From Cinnamomum chago (taxonomy: Eukaryota; Streptophyta; Magnoliopsida; Laurales; Lauraceae): DNA of 64,000 bases. The notes beneath the pieces are model-generated. The model was given only the letters and a program-made list of their open reading frames with translations. It did not search any database and was not told where the DNA came from. Numbering within the stretch: the first letter of the stretch is position 1; every line of letters begins with the position of its first letter. The stretch spans positions 77,771,422-77,835,421 of the forward strand of contig CP142456.1 in assembly GCA_038049695.1 (NCBI GenBank). The letters are read 5' to 3'. The translations under genes and the position numbers were made by a program. Positions 52,001 to 60,507 of the stretch are shown here, piece after piece.

Positions 52001-52604
52001 TTCATTTTGGTCGAATCTATCAACATCTCATGTTTGGTCGAGCCCATCAACATCTCGTGCGAGGTTTACATCACCCTGGCTATAGTCCAATCTTTGCTGT
52101 GAGCCTGTGACTGGATTCTGCACATACGGTGGTGATCAAACTGCAAATACTTCAATTAGAATCTCTTTGATTTAATCCTTCCTAAGGTTTAGTAAAGTAT
52201 TTACTTTGATTCTGTGTTAGTTTGGATTCATCGCTCTCTAATAAATTTGACTTTTGAAGATTGGAAAGAACATGGAAACTTCCAGAATCCCTGATTACAA
52301 CACACGCGCACAAATATCACTTGTTTATACAGTCACAGTCACAAAAACAGGACAAATATAAGATCCAAACGAGTCTTCTAAAAAGCAAAACAAGACAAAT
52401 GGGCGGGAAATGGTAAAAAGATTAGGTTTTCACCAACTTCCATCACAAGCTTCACAAAAAAAAACACGGCATTTCATACCGATCCAAAACAAGCATATCA
52501 ACAACGAGTCATCCGACACGAAAACTCATGGAAAAAGGAACGGAAATCCGAAATCTCACTTGTTTCCGAAACATCGGAGAATCATCGAGTTTCGGGAAAA
52601 GCAT
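20564..52604 (-). CDS. AGD3: ARF-GAP of the ACAP type, AGD3/VAN3/SCARFACE family (19 exons)
   Basis: Minus-strand exons: 52604-52560, 44653-44577, 42712-42612, 40800-40730, 38588-38526, 37493-37449, 36303-36238, 36126-36079, 35959-35864, 35756-35715, 29525-29310, 29113-28982, 28837-28607, 24610-24524, 24447-24106, 22364-22213, 22082-21986, 21579-21095, 20681-20564. All introns are GT-AG; the 2,514-nt frame is unbroken and gives 837 residues (Arabidopsis AGD3 about 827). Domains: BAR (about 1-230), PH (about 294-431), ArfGAP with the zinc finger CX2CX16CX2C at C518/C521/C538/C541 and Arg finger R546 in VHRNLG, then three ankyrin repeats (about 743-835). Known role: the family stimulates GTP hydrolysis by ARF GTPases at trans-Golgi and endosomal membranes; VAN3/SFC is needed for leaf vein continuity and auxin-carrier trafficking. 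AGD3 rather than AGD1/2/4 is favoured because CRN is the next gene. Introns make up 92% of the gene. Confidence 0.96.
21790..21900. repeat. Tandem duplication, 58-bp unit, in AGD3 intron 17
   Basis: 21790-21847 and 21848-21900 share 'aaacagatc(g/a)gcaatacatgtattgatgc'-type sequence and 'gaaatg(t/a)catctatat', with about four substitutions. The two copies lie 190 bp upstream of exon 18 in gene orientation. Confidence 0.9.
23180..23945 (-). mobile_element. Cassandra-type TRIM retrotransposon (5S-derived LTRs)
   Basis: Two direct repeats, 23180-23540 and 23586-23945, are LTRs of about 360 bp. On the minus strand they begin with (T/C)GTGAGACCCC and end with GGCTGTGACA. Each contains a 5S rRNA-like block, for example 'gaactccgaagtgaagcg' from about 23305 and 'gaactctgaagttaagc' from about 23720. 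The 'gcggacaatatcatg' word near the LTR end is also known from Cassandra. Only 45 bp separate the LTRs. The exact 5-bp target duplication GTTTA lies at 23175-23179 and 23946-23950. The element sits in AGD3 intron 15, in the gene's orientation. It encodes no protein, as is usual for TRIMs. Confidence 0.93.
24939..25085. repeat. hAT-like terminal fragment with repeated GGTTCC words
   Basis: Starts 'taggaatgcaaacaggtcgg', similar to common plant hAT MITE ends, and contains several copies of 'accggttcc'. A related block with 'cggaacc' words lies at 27977-28135 beyond the LINE, so the LINE may have landed inside this element. Boundaries are uncertain. Confidence 0.4.
25400..27974 (+). mobile_element. 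Degenerate LINE (3' part of ORF2), antisense in AGD3 intron 13
   Basis: Plus-strand frames carry pieces of a plant LINE ORF2 C-terminal region. There is a zinc-binding region with '[15 protein letters not shown]' near 25.9 kb, '[18 protein letters not shown]' near 27.05 kb and an RNase-H start '[20 protein letters not shown]' near 27.45 kb. It ends in a poly(A) run at 27965-27974. Multiple stops and frameshifts show that it is dead. A DNA transposon (25981-26848) splits it. The 5' boundary is approximate. Confidence 0.8.
25981..26848. mobile_element. Non-autonomous DNA transposon nested in the LINE relic
   Basis: Ends ATGGTTCAAAATCGC and (reverse) ATGGTTTAAAAAAACGG form an imperfect inverted repeat. 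The flanks are TTGTGCAC on the left and TTGTGCAT on the right, an 8-bp duplication with one mismatch. Removing the insert reconnects the LINE zinc-binding domain reading. The inside has no coding potential; CG-rich subterminal words (gcagtcgcaatcgccatcgc; ccgttatcaccgttata) are characteristic. hAT-like is favoured by the duplication length. Confidence 0.65.
31303..31626. mobile_element. Small hAT-type MITE with 8-bp duplication GGTATAAT
   Basis: Terminal inverted repeat CTATGATRCCCRG: left CTATGATGCCCAG, right end the reverse complement of CTATGATACCCGG. The exact 8-bp direct repeat GGTATAAT is at 31295-31302 and 31627-31634. The interior is rich in 'gatacgga' words. A partial relative (ctatgatgcacagatacgg) lies at 45866-45990. 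It is in AGD3 intron 10. Confidence 0.85.
32467..35565 (+). mobile_element. Deleted Ty1-Copia retrotransposon in AGD3 intron 10
   Basis: The LTRs are 32467-32742 and 35324-35565. They share 'attaagtct...aaataaa/aaatag..ggtcacccа-type' sequence, 'tctagggtac(a/c)a', and the ends 'atcaattatt(t/g)ca'. The 5' LTR is followed by a primer-site word TTGGTATCAGAGAG; a purine run 'gaggggga' precedes the 3' LTR. The inside has a gag-like remnant at about 34.43-34.86 kb. At 34.87-35.06 kb is the RNase-H end of Copia pol ([20 protein letters not shown]). Protease, integrase and most of the reverse transcriptase are missing. Clear flanking duplications were not found. Confidence 0.82.
33530..34429. mobile_element. 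900-bp hAT-type element nested in the Copia element
   Basis: Terminal inverted repeats (left CATAGTTATTAAAATCGTAC; right the reverse complement of CATAGTTGTCAAATCGTGA) carry subterminal 'gattcg' words. The exact 8-bp duplication CTATTGAC lies at 33522-33529 and 34430-34437. Joining across one copy of the duplication restores continuous Copia leader sequence. Inside, a block of about 125 bp with 'ccatcagtgggccccactgg' is tandemly duplicated (34020-34250). No transposase. Confidence 0.9.
36930..37205 (+). mobile_element. Copia reverse-transcriptase fragment
   Basis: The frame at 37024-37205 reads the end of a Copia reverse transcriptase: '..[19 protein letters not shown]' followed by '[14 protein letters not shown]', corresponding to the usual YRKLVGSLIYLT.TRPDI block. 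No LTRs or other domains are recognisable. It lies in AGD3 intron 6 and ends abruptly at the (GGGGGT)n tract. Confidence 0.72.
37216..37249 (+). repeat. (GGGGGT)n tract, G-quadruplex-capable
   Basis: Five consecutive GGGGG(T) units on the plus strand, hence (ACCCCC)n in the AGD3 transcript. At least five runs of three or more G within 34 bp satisfy the usual G-quadruplex pattern on the DNA plus strand. The tract directly abuts the Copia fragment. Confidence 0.9.
37600..37694 (+). mobile_element. 95-bp retroposed insert with 17-bp target duplication
   Basis: The exact direct repeat ATCTTGCTCACTGGCAT is at 37583-37599 and 37695-37711. Between them is a short sequence ending in '..cagttattaaaaaaa'. 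The duplication length and A-rich 3' end mark target-primed insertion. The body (gctttgctgcttgttttttg, tgcaataaaatg) resembles a LINE 3' end, so this is most likely a severely 5'-truncated LINE. It is in AGD3 intron 5. Confidence 0.78.
38133..38169. repeat. (GAT)n trinucleotide repeat
   Basis: A run of about nine 'gat' units in AGD3 intron 5. Shorter trinucleotide repeats also occur at 26341-26362 (tag/gta) and 38490-38507 (ata). Confidence 0.85.
39300..39545. repeat. Dispersed repeat family R1, copy 3
   Basis: Related to 3290-3510 and 9590-9875: 'gaggcgttagtagaggca', 'ggatggaacccagctggc', 'ttttagcgcc', 'gttggctctaaaaccatgtta' and a second 'gcgttaatagaggcagcaaaaatactttt'. It is in AGD3 intron 4. 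The duplicated flank block is shared with copy 2. Confidence 0.65.
39770..40033. repeat. Compound (AC)n(AT)n ... (AT)n(AG)n microsatellite around the foldback element
   Basis: Left part (AC)n then (AT)n to 39806; right part (TA)n at 39980-40012 then (GA)n to about 40033. This probably was one microsatellite before the foldback element inserted. Confidence 0.88.
39807..39979. mobile_element. Foldback element with perfect 59-bp inverted arms
   Basis: 39807-39865 and 39921-39979 are exact reverse complements over 59 bp, separated by a 55-bp loop. The outermost bases are GGGAGGTGCTCC and GGAGCACCTCCC. It interrupts an AT dinucleotide run ((CA)n(TA)n on the left, (TA)n(GA)n on the right), so a TA target is likely and the exact duplication cannot be defined. 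Small size, no coding and a TA target suggest a Tc1/Mariner-like or other foldback MITE. It lies in AGD3 intron 4 and would form a strong hairpin in the pre-mRNA. Confidence 0.88.
44790..45080. mobile_element. PIF/Harbinger-like MITE, copy A
   Basis: Ends cGCCCGTTTGGTAAT and ATTACCAAACGGGCCC are inverted. TGA lies on both sides (44787-44789, 45081-45083). It is homologous along its length to 47291-47596, sharing 'gaataaaatataagtg' and 'atattttgtttttagttgtt'. It landed inside another repeat that opens CAGTGGCAGATCCAG at 44761 and resembles the hAT element at 60.5 kb. It is in AGD3 intron 1. Confidence 0.8.
46000..48940. other. AGD3 intron 1, unassigned repeat-like DNA
   Basis: Apart from the MITE at 47291-47596, I cannot assign this stretch. 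The text around 47.10-47.28 kb ('aaaaagggagcaatggggcc', 'cttccttccctcttctag') and 47.62-48.05 kb reads like leader or LTR sequence of a retroelement. 48.36-48.90 kb has repeated '(t/c)ccggaagtg' words. No open frame shows a domain. Confidence 0.4.
47291..47596. mobile_element. PIF/Harbinger-like MITE, copy B
   Basis: Ends GGGCCAGTTTGGTAA and (degenerate) CTAACGGGCCC; TTA lies on both sides (47288-47290, 47597-47599). It is in the same orientation as copy A at 44790-45080, in the same intron. No coding sequence. Confidence 0.8.
48940..51850 (+). mobile_element. Degenerate LINE (reverse transcriptase region), antisense in AGD3 intron 1
   Basis: Plus-strand frames include '[18 protein letters not shown]' and '[13 protein letters not shown]' (reverse transcriptase palm), then '[21 protein letters not shown]'. 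A damaged catalytic box, FSDNTLIF, stands where FADDTLIF is usual. Many stops and frameshifts; a poly(A) run closes it at about 51840-51850. The endonuclease part is absent or unrecognisable. The 5' end is approximate. Confidence 0.78.
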
Positions 52605-52990
52605 CTTGACGGCTTCGATCTCTTCTCCTCGTAGCTTCCACGAATCCACACCAACATCACACGAATCCGATCAAGCACTCGACTCGATCAACGCAATCCG
52701 GTAACGGTACCGACGCGCACGAGCGAGATATCGCCATCGGATCTCGATCCACCGAAGAAAGCTGCAATTGCCATCGATGGAGCTTCGAGAAAGCAGCAGA
52801 TTTCAGGAAAACATGGTGTCAGCTGCAGATTTGCAGGTGGATTTGGTGAGGGGTTTTTGCAGGGAATAGGGTTTTTGGAAGGAGTGTCAAAGGAAGGAAA
52901 CCCTACTAAACCCTAGAAAGATAGGGAAGGAAGAGTGTGAGTAGAGAGAGAAAGTTGGTGGCATTGGAAGGATTTATAGGGGAATTTTTG
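52605..52990 (-). promoter_or_regulatory. AGD3 core promoter and 5' UTR
   Basis: A TATA box (TATAAAT on the minus strand, 52978-52972) predicts a transcription start near 52.94 kb and so a leader of roughly 340 nt. The first exon holds only 15 codons ([15 protein letters not shown]) before a GTGAGA donor. The leader has GA-rich stretches. A purine-rich array (gaaaggg/gaaagcg/gaaagtg) lies upstream of the TATA box at about 53.0-53.04 kb. Confidence 0.6.
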
Positions 52991-53352
52991 TGCAGAGAGG
53001 GGAAAGGGAAAGGGAAAGCGAAAGTGAAAGGAGAGAGGGAAGGGCAAAAGCGTCTTTTACTTTTCTCTTATAAATTTTTCGTATGATTTTCTCCCGAAAT
53101 TTTTCAGAGAGCCGACCGTTCGTAGCAATGGAATGGTGACAAGACTCATACCGGTCACTGACCTGACCTGTGGAAGTGCCAAATTGCCAAATTAATTAAC
53201 TTACCAGAGCTGTACAGGACTTCAAATTTAGCATCAGATTTTGAGACTTCGAGCAGCATATCCGACCAAAAATAAGAAAGAAAAAGTGTGGATCGGTATA
53301 TATAAGTTACAGCTAGGAGTTCATTAAAATGATTCATAATATATGTTTGTAT
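52991..53352. other. AGD3 upstream region up to the truncated transposon
   Basis: About 360 bp between the AGD3 TATA box and the broken end of the hAT element. Contains a G/A-rich array (52980-53040). No gene. Confidence 0.5.
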
Positions 53353-55664
53353 TTAAAAAATATGTAGAAATATTCTAAAAGCTATACATGCATTTGGAAA
53401 ACAATCTAATCGTTTTATATAAGTTAGGGTTTCAGCTGGAGTATTAATTTCAGATTGTAGAACTTTTCTTAATACAGTCAACTCTTGAAATAAATCTAAA
53501 CCATCAATATCATAAAATAAGTCATGCTTCAAAAAAGTTTCAAGGTTAAGACAATAACTTTTCAAACTATCATCATCTAAGGATTTTAATTTTTTAAAAC
53601 AAAATAAAAAACCACAAATATTTTCATATATTTTGAATTGTTCAAATCTACTATTGATCGAAGAAATAGCTAGATCAACTATAAATAAAAAATACTAAAT
53701 TCTAAAAGACTCTTCAGCTGATAGTGTTACTGCATTCTCAATTGTATCACCAAATTGTTTTTTCCTAAAAATTTTACGTTTTTCTCGAAATACTGGTTCT
53801 ATTTCCATTTCAAGTGCAATCTCTTTTGATGAAATCAAAGCAGAGTAAAATCCATTTTCTCTATATGATTCCAAAAAAGAAATAAGTCCTTTTAATTGAA
53901 CAATAGCAACATCAATATGCATGTCTTTGGATTGTAAATTTTTACTAACTGTGTTAACAGCAAATAATATATCATACCACATATTCATACCCAATAAAAA
54001 TTCAAAGTTTTCAATCTCATATGTAGCTAAGCATGTGGCTTCACTTCTTGTTTTAGGATCTTCACTAATTTTTGCTAATTGAATTAAAGCATCTCGTATT
54101 TTCGGAGTCTGATACTTGATTGCTTTAACACTTTCGATACGACTTTCCCATCGCGTTTGAGATAATGATTTAAGAGTTAACATAGATATATTATCTTGTA
54201 AAATTTTCCATCGTTTTGTTGAAGAAGAAAATAATGAGTATATACGTTGTAATACTCCAAAAAAAGATATAGCTTTAGGACAAGAGTTAGCTATATCACA
54301 AAGTACGAGGTTAAGATTATGACATCCACATGGTGTGTAAAATGCTCTTGGATTTATATCTAGTAGTCTTTTTTGTACACCTTGATGTTTTCCTTTCATA
54401 TTAGATCCATTATCATATCCTTGTCCTCTTACATCATTTACATCAAGTCCAAGTTTTTTAATTACATTTATAAGTTCATCAAAAAGGCCTTTCCCAGAGG
54501 TATCATCTACTTCCAAAAATTCTAAAAAATATTCTTCTATTTTTATTGGACTTGTTGAAATATCTACACATCGCAGTATAAGAGTCATTTGTTCTTGATG
54601 ACTTGCATCAGGAGTACAATCAAGTATTACTGAAAAATATTTTGCTTCTTTAATCTTATTAATGATTACATTTTTTATTTCAGAAGCTAACATTTGTATT
54701 AATTCATTTTGTATCTTATGCCCGAGATAATGATTATGAATTTCACCATCTTTAATTCGTCGAACATGTTCTTGCATTATTGGATCAAATCCCGCAATCA
54801 TTTCAATTAAAGTTAAAAAGTTTCCATTGTTGTCTTGATATATTTTCTCATTCTTCCCACGAAATGCCAAATTATTTTTAGCAAGAGTTTTTACCACAGC
54901 TAAAATTCTTACAAGTACTTTTTTCCAATAATCTTTCTCTTTGTTAATTTGTTCTTGAATATTTTCATCAATAGTTTTATTTTTTGACAATCTTATTTCT
55001 AAATCAACCCATGAATTCATGCTAGCAATATGTTCATTAGTTGTTTCATGAGTTTTGAGCTTATAACTAAGATTTTTCCAATCTTTAGTTCCTTCATTAA
55101 CTAATTGACTTGTGCTAGGTTTTGAATTGAATAACTTACAACAAAAGCAATATACTCTATCTAAATCTTTTGAATATATTAACCATTTTCTATCATGCTT
55201 TTCTCCGTTTGACAATTTTCGAGTGTAATATGTAATAGAAAAATGTCTATTATTTTCATCATTAGGAAAGTCTAAATTATTCTCCCTAGTAGGACCTCTT
55301 TCAACTAATAAGTCTCTTAATTTTGTGTCAATATTTTTCCATTGTCCTGGATCATAGATATTTATTGGAACATAATCTAATAGTTCACTAACATGTTCAC
55401 ATTCTTTATCATTTTCTACTTCACTAACAAATTCACATTCTTTACCAATTTCATTTTCTTTTAAATCTTTTTGGCATTCCGTTGATTTTTCTATATTATT
55501 TAATTGTTCAATCGTTGAATCATCATTTGAATTTTTTTTTGTTGTTGGTTTATCACTAATAACAAATTTATCGAGTGCTCCTTTTTGAGATTCAATAAAT
55601 TCATCTTGTTTTCTTTTTTTTTTTTACGTTTTTCACATCCATAATCATATCTTCGAGTAGACAT
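53353..55664 (-). pseudogene. hAT-superfamily transposase (TTF zinc finger / DUF4371, ZMYM1-like), broken
   Basis: The main frame runs from about 55610 to an in-frame TAG at 53697-53695 and continues, still in phase, to a stop at 53355. A natural-looking ATG (55664, MSTRRYDYG) is out of phase by one base with the rest; the break falls in a run of 12 A at 55614-55625. Visible parts, in order: a basic N terminus; a TTF-type zinc finger (WLIY...VYCFCCKLF); the RNase-H-like catalytic part with VILDCTPD and GYDNGSNMKG; the CHNLNL block; QTRWESR; and the start of the C-terminal dimerisation region, which stops at 'FPNACIAFRI' where family members continue for about 60 residues. No intron is needed. 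The known role of the family is cut-and-paste transposition with 8-bp duplications. This copy has three defects (frameshift, stop, truncation) and is presumably inactive. Confidence 0.88.
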
Positions 55665-56196
55665 ACTAATTATATAATTTGCAGTTACTACAATGAAAAA
55701 TTATAAACAAAATTTATAAAAATTAAATTAAACTAAAATAAAAGTTCAAGAACAACACAACCTGGTACTGTTCCGTTCTTCGGTACTGTTGGCAGTAAGA
55801 TTGATCATTTTGTAGCAACAACATTCAAGCAAAAGCAAAAGGCAACACTTTCGTTCAGAAACTTCACGCAGAGAACTTCATGCAGAGAGAGAGAGAGAGA
55901 GACATTATATCTTGAACAAAAAAAAAAAAATCTGCCGTTAATGTAGAAGTCTAACCGTCTAAGAGAGAGAGAGACAGAGTCAGACTTACCCTTTTTTTGT
56001 AGAAGTCTAACAGTCTACTACAATTATGAGCAATTTTCTAGGTTAGTTATTAAAGTGTTAATGGACCTATCAATAAAATTTGGGCCCTCTCAAATCTCAA
56101 ATCAGTCTATCCAAAATATATATACCCATATCTAAAATAGAGGGCCCCAAAATTTTGCAAAAATTGGGGGCACTAGGCGGCCAACTAAGTGGCCTA

Positions 56197-56214
56197 GGCC
56201 TAGGGCCGGCCCTG
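56197..56214 (-). repeat. Terminal inverted repeat (one end) of the hAT transposon
   Basis: The minus strand reads CAGGGCCGGCCCTAGGCC, a typical end of plant hAT elements with ZMYM1-like transposases. It lies about 530 bp upstream of the transposase N terminus, so it should be the 5' end. No matching end was found near 53.1-53.4 kb, in agreement with the 3' truncation. Confidence 0.65.
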
Positions 56215-56713
56215 CATTTCATGTCGTGGGTTTTTATGATTTTAGCTAGGTTTAAGTCGTTTAGGCTTAAAATTTTAAGAGATCTTACGCTAAATAAAAC
56301 TAAAAGATACGTACAAATAAGAGAATAACACAGAAATGTAACTGGTTCAGTCAAACTCGACAAAAAATTAAAAATACAAAAATACTATATTTTTTATATT
56401 TATACTAAAGGGCATCTCGTGCCATGCCTCTAGCAGGCCGTGCTCAGTTGTGCCTACGAGCCTAAGACCTTGGCTTGGGCCGTGGCATGTTGACAATCGT
56501 GTTGGGCGGCACAGCCCATTTGACATCTCTATCCAGCTCCATGTGCAATCGGGTGAAGACCACTTGAGCCCATTATACTATGTTAAAGTAGAGCCTTTTG
56601 AAGCCAATTTTGACTCTAACCATTGATTTTGATCGGGAGTTATATACATTCTCTATAACTAACCCACATTATTTCCTTACTTCCATAAGCCGTTACTGTA
56701 CTTCTTTTCAAGC

Positions 56714-57099
56714 ATGTTTGTTTGCATTAGGGGAGGAATAGAAGATGAGCAAGATTTTATCTGAGGATAAAGTTAAAGAGGAGTAAGTTGAAATAAATTA
56801 ATAGATAAATTGCTTTGTATGCGTTTGGATAGTCGGTGTAAAGTAAAAGGATTTAAAATTTGTATTTGATTGGATAAAGAGAATGGGGAATGAGTTACTC
56901 TACCCCACTTTATCATGGTATCTACGAGTAATTGTGAGAGAGAAAAAAGTAAAGTTGGAGTAACTGCCAACTAAGCAAGTCTATTTACTTTACTTTACGG
57001 GCTAATGCAAATAAACACATCAGGGGGTAAATAATCCAATCATTGAGATTTATTTCGACCATCCTCTACTTTACTCTTTTGCAAACAAATAGGCCCTAG
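56714..57099. mobile_element. Possible MITE with TTTGTTTGCA ends
   Basis: Left 'gtttgtttgcattag' and right 'ttttgcaaacaaataggcccta' are inverted. The interior is rich in 'tttactttac' and its reverse. No clear duplication was identified, so the boundaries are tentative. Confidence 0.4.
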
Positions 57100-57399
57100 C
57101 TCTCATCTTTTCAACCACTTTGTTTTTATCCCAAACACAGTGGAATTCTTGGATGCTCATTGGGGCTTTAACGTCTAGGAATTCCACAAAAATGCAAAGG
57201 GAGTGGAATTCCTGGATTCCCAAATATTAAAAGAGACATTTCATGTGGATAGAATTCAAAAATGCGAGTGAAGAAACATGGATTTCAGAAATTTCAGGGA
57301 CAACATGTCACATTATGTCCGTAAATTCTTGGCAAAAAATTCCACTAAAGAAACAAGGCCTTGTGAGATCTAAAGAACTTACACAGAAAACATCCAACC

Positions 57400-58212
57400 T
57401 AGGGGTGAAATTTTGGGCGGGCGGCCCAAGCCCAGCATAGGCCCGACACGAAAAAACCGTGCCTGGGCCGTGCTTGGGCCCGTTGACTTGGTCAACGGGC
57501 TTGCCCGACCCGGCCTGGCAGTCTCGCTGGGCCAAGGCTGCGAGGCACGGCCCGGCCCCAACGACTATATTTTTTAAAAATCACCCCCCCCCCCCCCCCA
57601 CTCTAAAAAAAAGTATATATTTTTTTAGAATGTATAATAGGCTTTCAACTTGTAATTTATTTTTTAGAATGTATCATAAGTTTCAAAAGTTGTAATTTAT
57701 TTTTTAGAATGTATCATAGGTTTTTAAAGTTGTAATTCTTTTTTCATTTATCAGAAGGTTTGGATTTCATTATATATATTGATCAAAGTTCAAACTTGTA
57801 ATTTTTTTGAACTTTTGTAACTTAAATTTCAAGGAAATACAATTTATTTGATGTATTTTTTCAAAACATCATTAGTGTTATTCTACTTGTTATTTCTCTT
57901 AATTTCTTTATTTTAATGAAATCGGTCCAAGACCAAGAGCGAAGAGTCTAAGTCTCTAAGACTTAAAGAACTTAAAAAATTAAAAATTAAAAGGGGGAGG
58001 TGGATATGTGAGCCGCCCACGAGCTGCACGGCCCAAGCCCGACTAGGGCCGGACCCAGCACAGCACGACCAGAACCGTGCCCTGGGCCGTGCTGGGCTGA
58101 CCCCAGAGGCCTTGGGCCAGACACGGCACGGCCCACATAATTATCATGGGCCGTGCCGGCCCGTGTCCGGGCCCTTCTTCAGTGGCCGGCACTGCCCATA
58201 ATTTCATCCCTA
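57400..58212. mobile_element. Ac/Ds-like hAT element, 813 bp, with 8-bp duplication
   Basis: Left end TAGGGGTGAAATTTTGGGC; right end the reverse complement of TAGGGATGAAATTATGGGC. The first 11 bases of the right end equal the maize Ac end. The exact 8-bp duplication ATCCAACC is at 57392-57399 and 58213-58220. Subterminal regions are full of 'gggcc', 'cggcac' and 'ccgtgcc' words; the centre is AT-rich, with a run of 13 C at 57587-57599. No transposase, so it depends on an outside source. Confidence 0.9.
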
Positions 58213-60507
58213 ATCCAACCTTTTGGGCACATTTATGTAATGCGAAAGGGAATGCCGTGGAATGCTCTGCTTTTTCAACCTCACCACCCACGGCCAATGA
58301 AAAACACGTTCTTTCTGTGGAACTATAGAAATTCATTCCATTATCCTCCTCCTCTTCTTCTTCTCCTCCTCCTCAAGGAAACCCTCTATACAAAAGAGAA
58401 TAATGCTTTTCAGTTCTTTTGAAAATGGTGTTACACAAGAATGCCCGCTGTCACAAGTCTCCTCATACAATGACCCTTCATAGTTTAGTAATTGAGTTAT
58501 TGGGTTGGGTATCTTTTCTATGGATTTGTGTTATTGCTAAACGCTAATCTTTCTTTTTAGTTCTTGATTGGAGAAATACAATGAACCTATCTAATCAACT
58601 TAAAAGTTGGCCTAATGCAACAAGAAAAAAGCTCAAGGATTCTGCCCCTGATTATTCCATATCTATATTTATTGATTTAAGTGCTCGCTTCATCATTGAG
58701 CCTAATACTAATTTCTATGAACATTGCCATCATCATATTCTGTCCATCAAAAACCCAATTTGTCACTTCTGAGTTTTAAGCCATTCCTTAAAAAGTGACT
58801 CCTGTCTGTTCCACGCCCTTTCCATGGTCCACGATACCTTACCTTTACAGCACTCCTATCACACACACACGCGGTACCCTCATCAACCGGAGCACCATCC
58901 ACAAGCACCACCTTGTAGGGCCACTTAAGGCCATGCCAATCATGCGAGGTGGGAGATTGAAATATCTAAACTTGATCTCGCAGAAAATCAATAATATTAG
59001 ATATATCATCTCATCCTTTTGATCTATAGCCCACAAATTTATTGATTTTAGAAGACATTGTTATCATCGTTGAAGGGTCTAGGGGGACTAATTTTGTTTT
59101 TCTCACTTATTTCCGTTTAGAATTATGTGGAGCCACATGTGAGTTCTCAATTGGAATTGGTTTATTGAGAACAGCTCCTTACCAGAGTGGTAAAGAATGT
59201 CAGTTATCATCTCGCTGCATAGGATTTGAATTCTGGATACTCCACCTCTTTCCGTATGTGCAGACTTTCTTTCTACTAGTGTGTACTTTCTTGTGTGTGA
59301 ACTCTCATTTGGATCTCAATCCCCTTAGTTGGGTTAGTTTGTGGGCTTCCTTTCCACTTGTGTATATGTTATTTTGTGTGTGTAAGCTCTCACTTTGGTC
59401 GGGTTTTAAAAAAATAGAATTGGTTTCTAAAAGAGTCCAATTTAGCTCTTTATTTGTTTATTTATTTTATTGCTTATTTGGGTCAGTGGCCAAGTTGGGG
59501 AAGAGTAAAGCCACTCACCAATAAACGATTTCTAGTGGGTGGGATAGGAGTGGGAACCTTTACCACTGGATCATCTCTAAGTTTCCAACTTAATCTCTTT
59601 ATTTACTTGGCTCGATGGGCAGGATGCAATTCTATGGTGTATATTGTTCAAATGATATATTTTGGTTTAAGTGGTTAGGTTTCACATTTGTGACCCATAC
59701 ATGAGTAACAGGATGGGCCTTAGAGAGAACTCTTGGGCTTGTCCTCGTAAGTGTGGTCGAGCTGGGTCGGCACCTTTGCTTTACCTTCTCAGGTTAAAAT
59801 ATCACTCCTGTGCCAGTACCCCAACGTTGGGGGAGGAAAAGAGTGACCACCAGATCCACCATGATCTTTTGAGGCATGTTCAACACATGGTGGACTGGTT
59901 GTTGGTCCACACTTTGTGTGTTGTGGGATGGAAAAATGTACCTATATATAAATCATTCATATTGGGGCCCTGAGCTTGTAGTACTATGGTAAAAAAAAAA
60001 TATTTGAAAATGACCCAGTGTTTAAAGGAGGTAAATACTAGCAGCATTCTTTGCCACCAAGGGTGAATTTATTTTCTCGGTAAAATGACATATCATTATT
60101 TTAGCATTTTTTTCCTCTTTTAAGACATCACATAAGAAATGTCACGAGAATTAATAATTTTAAAAGGGTTTTCCCGATTTAACCCTAAACACAAAAAGGC
60201 CTTTCCATCTGCTCACCTTCCAATGATATACATAGGTCGAAGTGGGTCCCACAAGTTGGGCTGCAACTGCAGTATTTAACATGTGGTCTACTCATCGCCA
60301 TAGGAGGACATTCCCCCAAATACGAACAAGTCTTTAACGCTAGCTAGGTCACCCCTTGACCAGATTCCATGCCTAAAGCATAGAGAGGTTCACAAAGGCC
60401 ATGGTGGGACTCCATATTCAACATTCAACAATGCCCATTTAAATGCTTCTGAAAAAATTTATAATGCCCAGTAAGGAAGTACTAGCTCAATAACTCGTGC
60501 TTAGCAC

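Noticed and set aside
57308-58422. Gly/Pro/Arg-rich open frames on both strands
   Set aside because: GC-rich subterminal repeats of the Ac-like element produce long frames without protein character.
59042-59973. Plus-strand frames of 100-160 codons with hydrophobic stretches
   Set aside because: No start context, domain or exon partner; word repeats within the frame (tgtgtgtgaactctca / tgtgtgtaagctctca) point to repetitive DNA.
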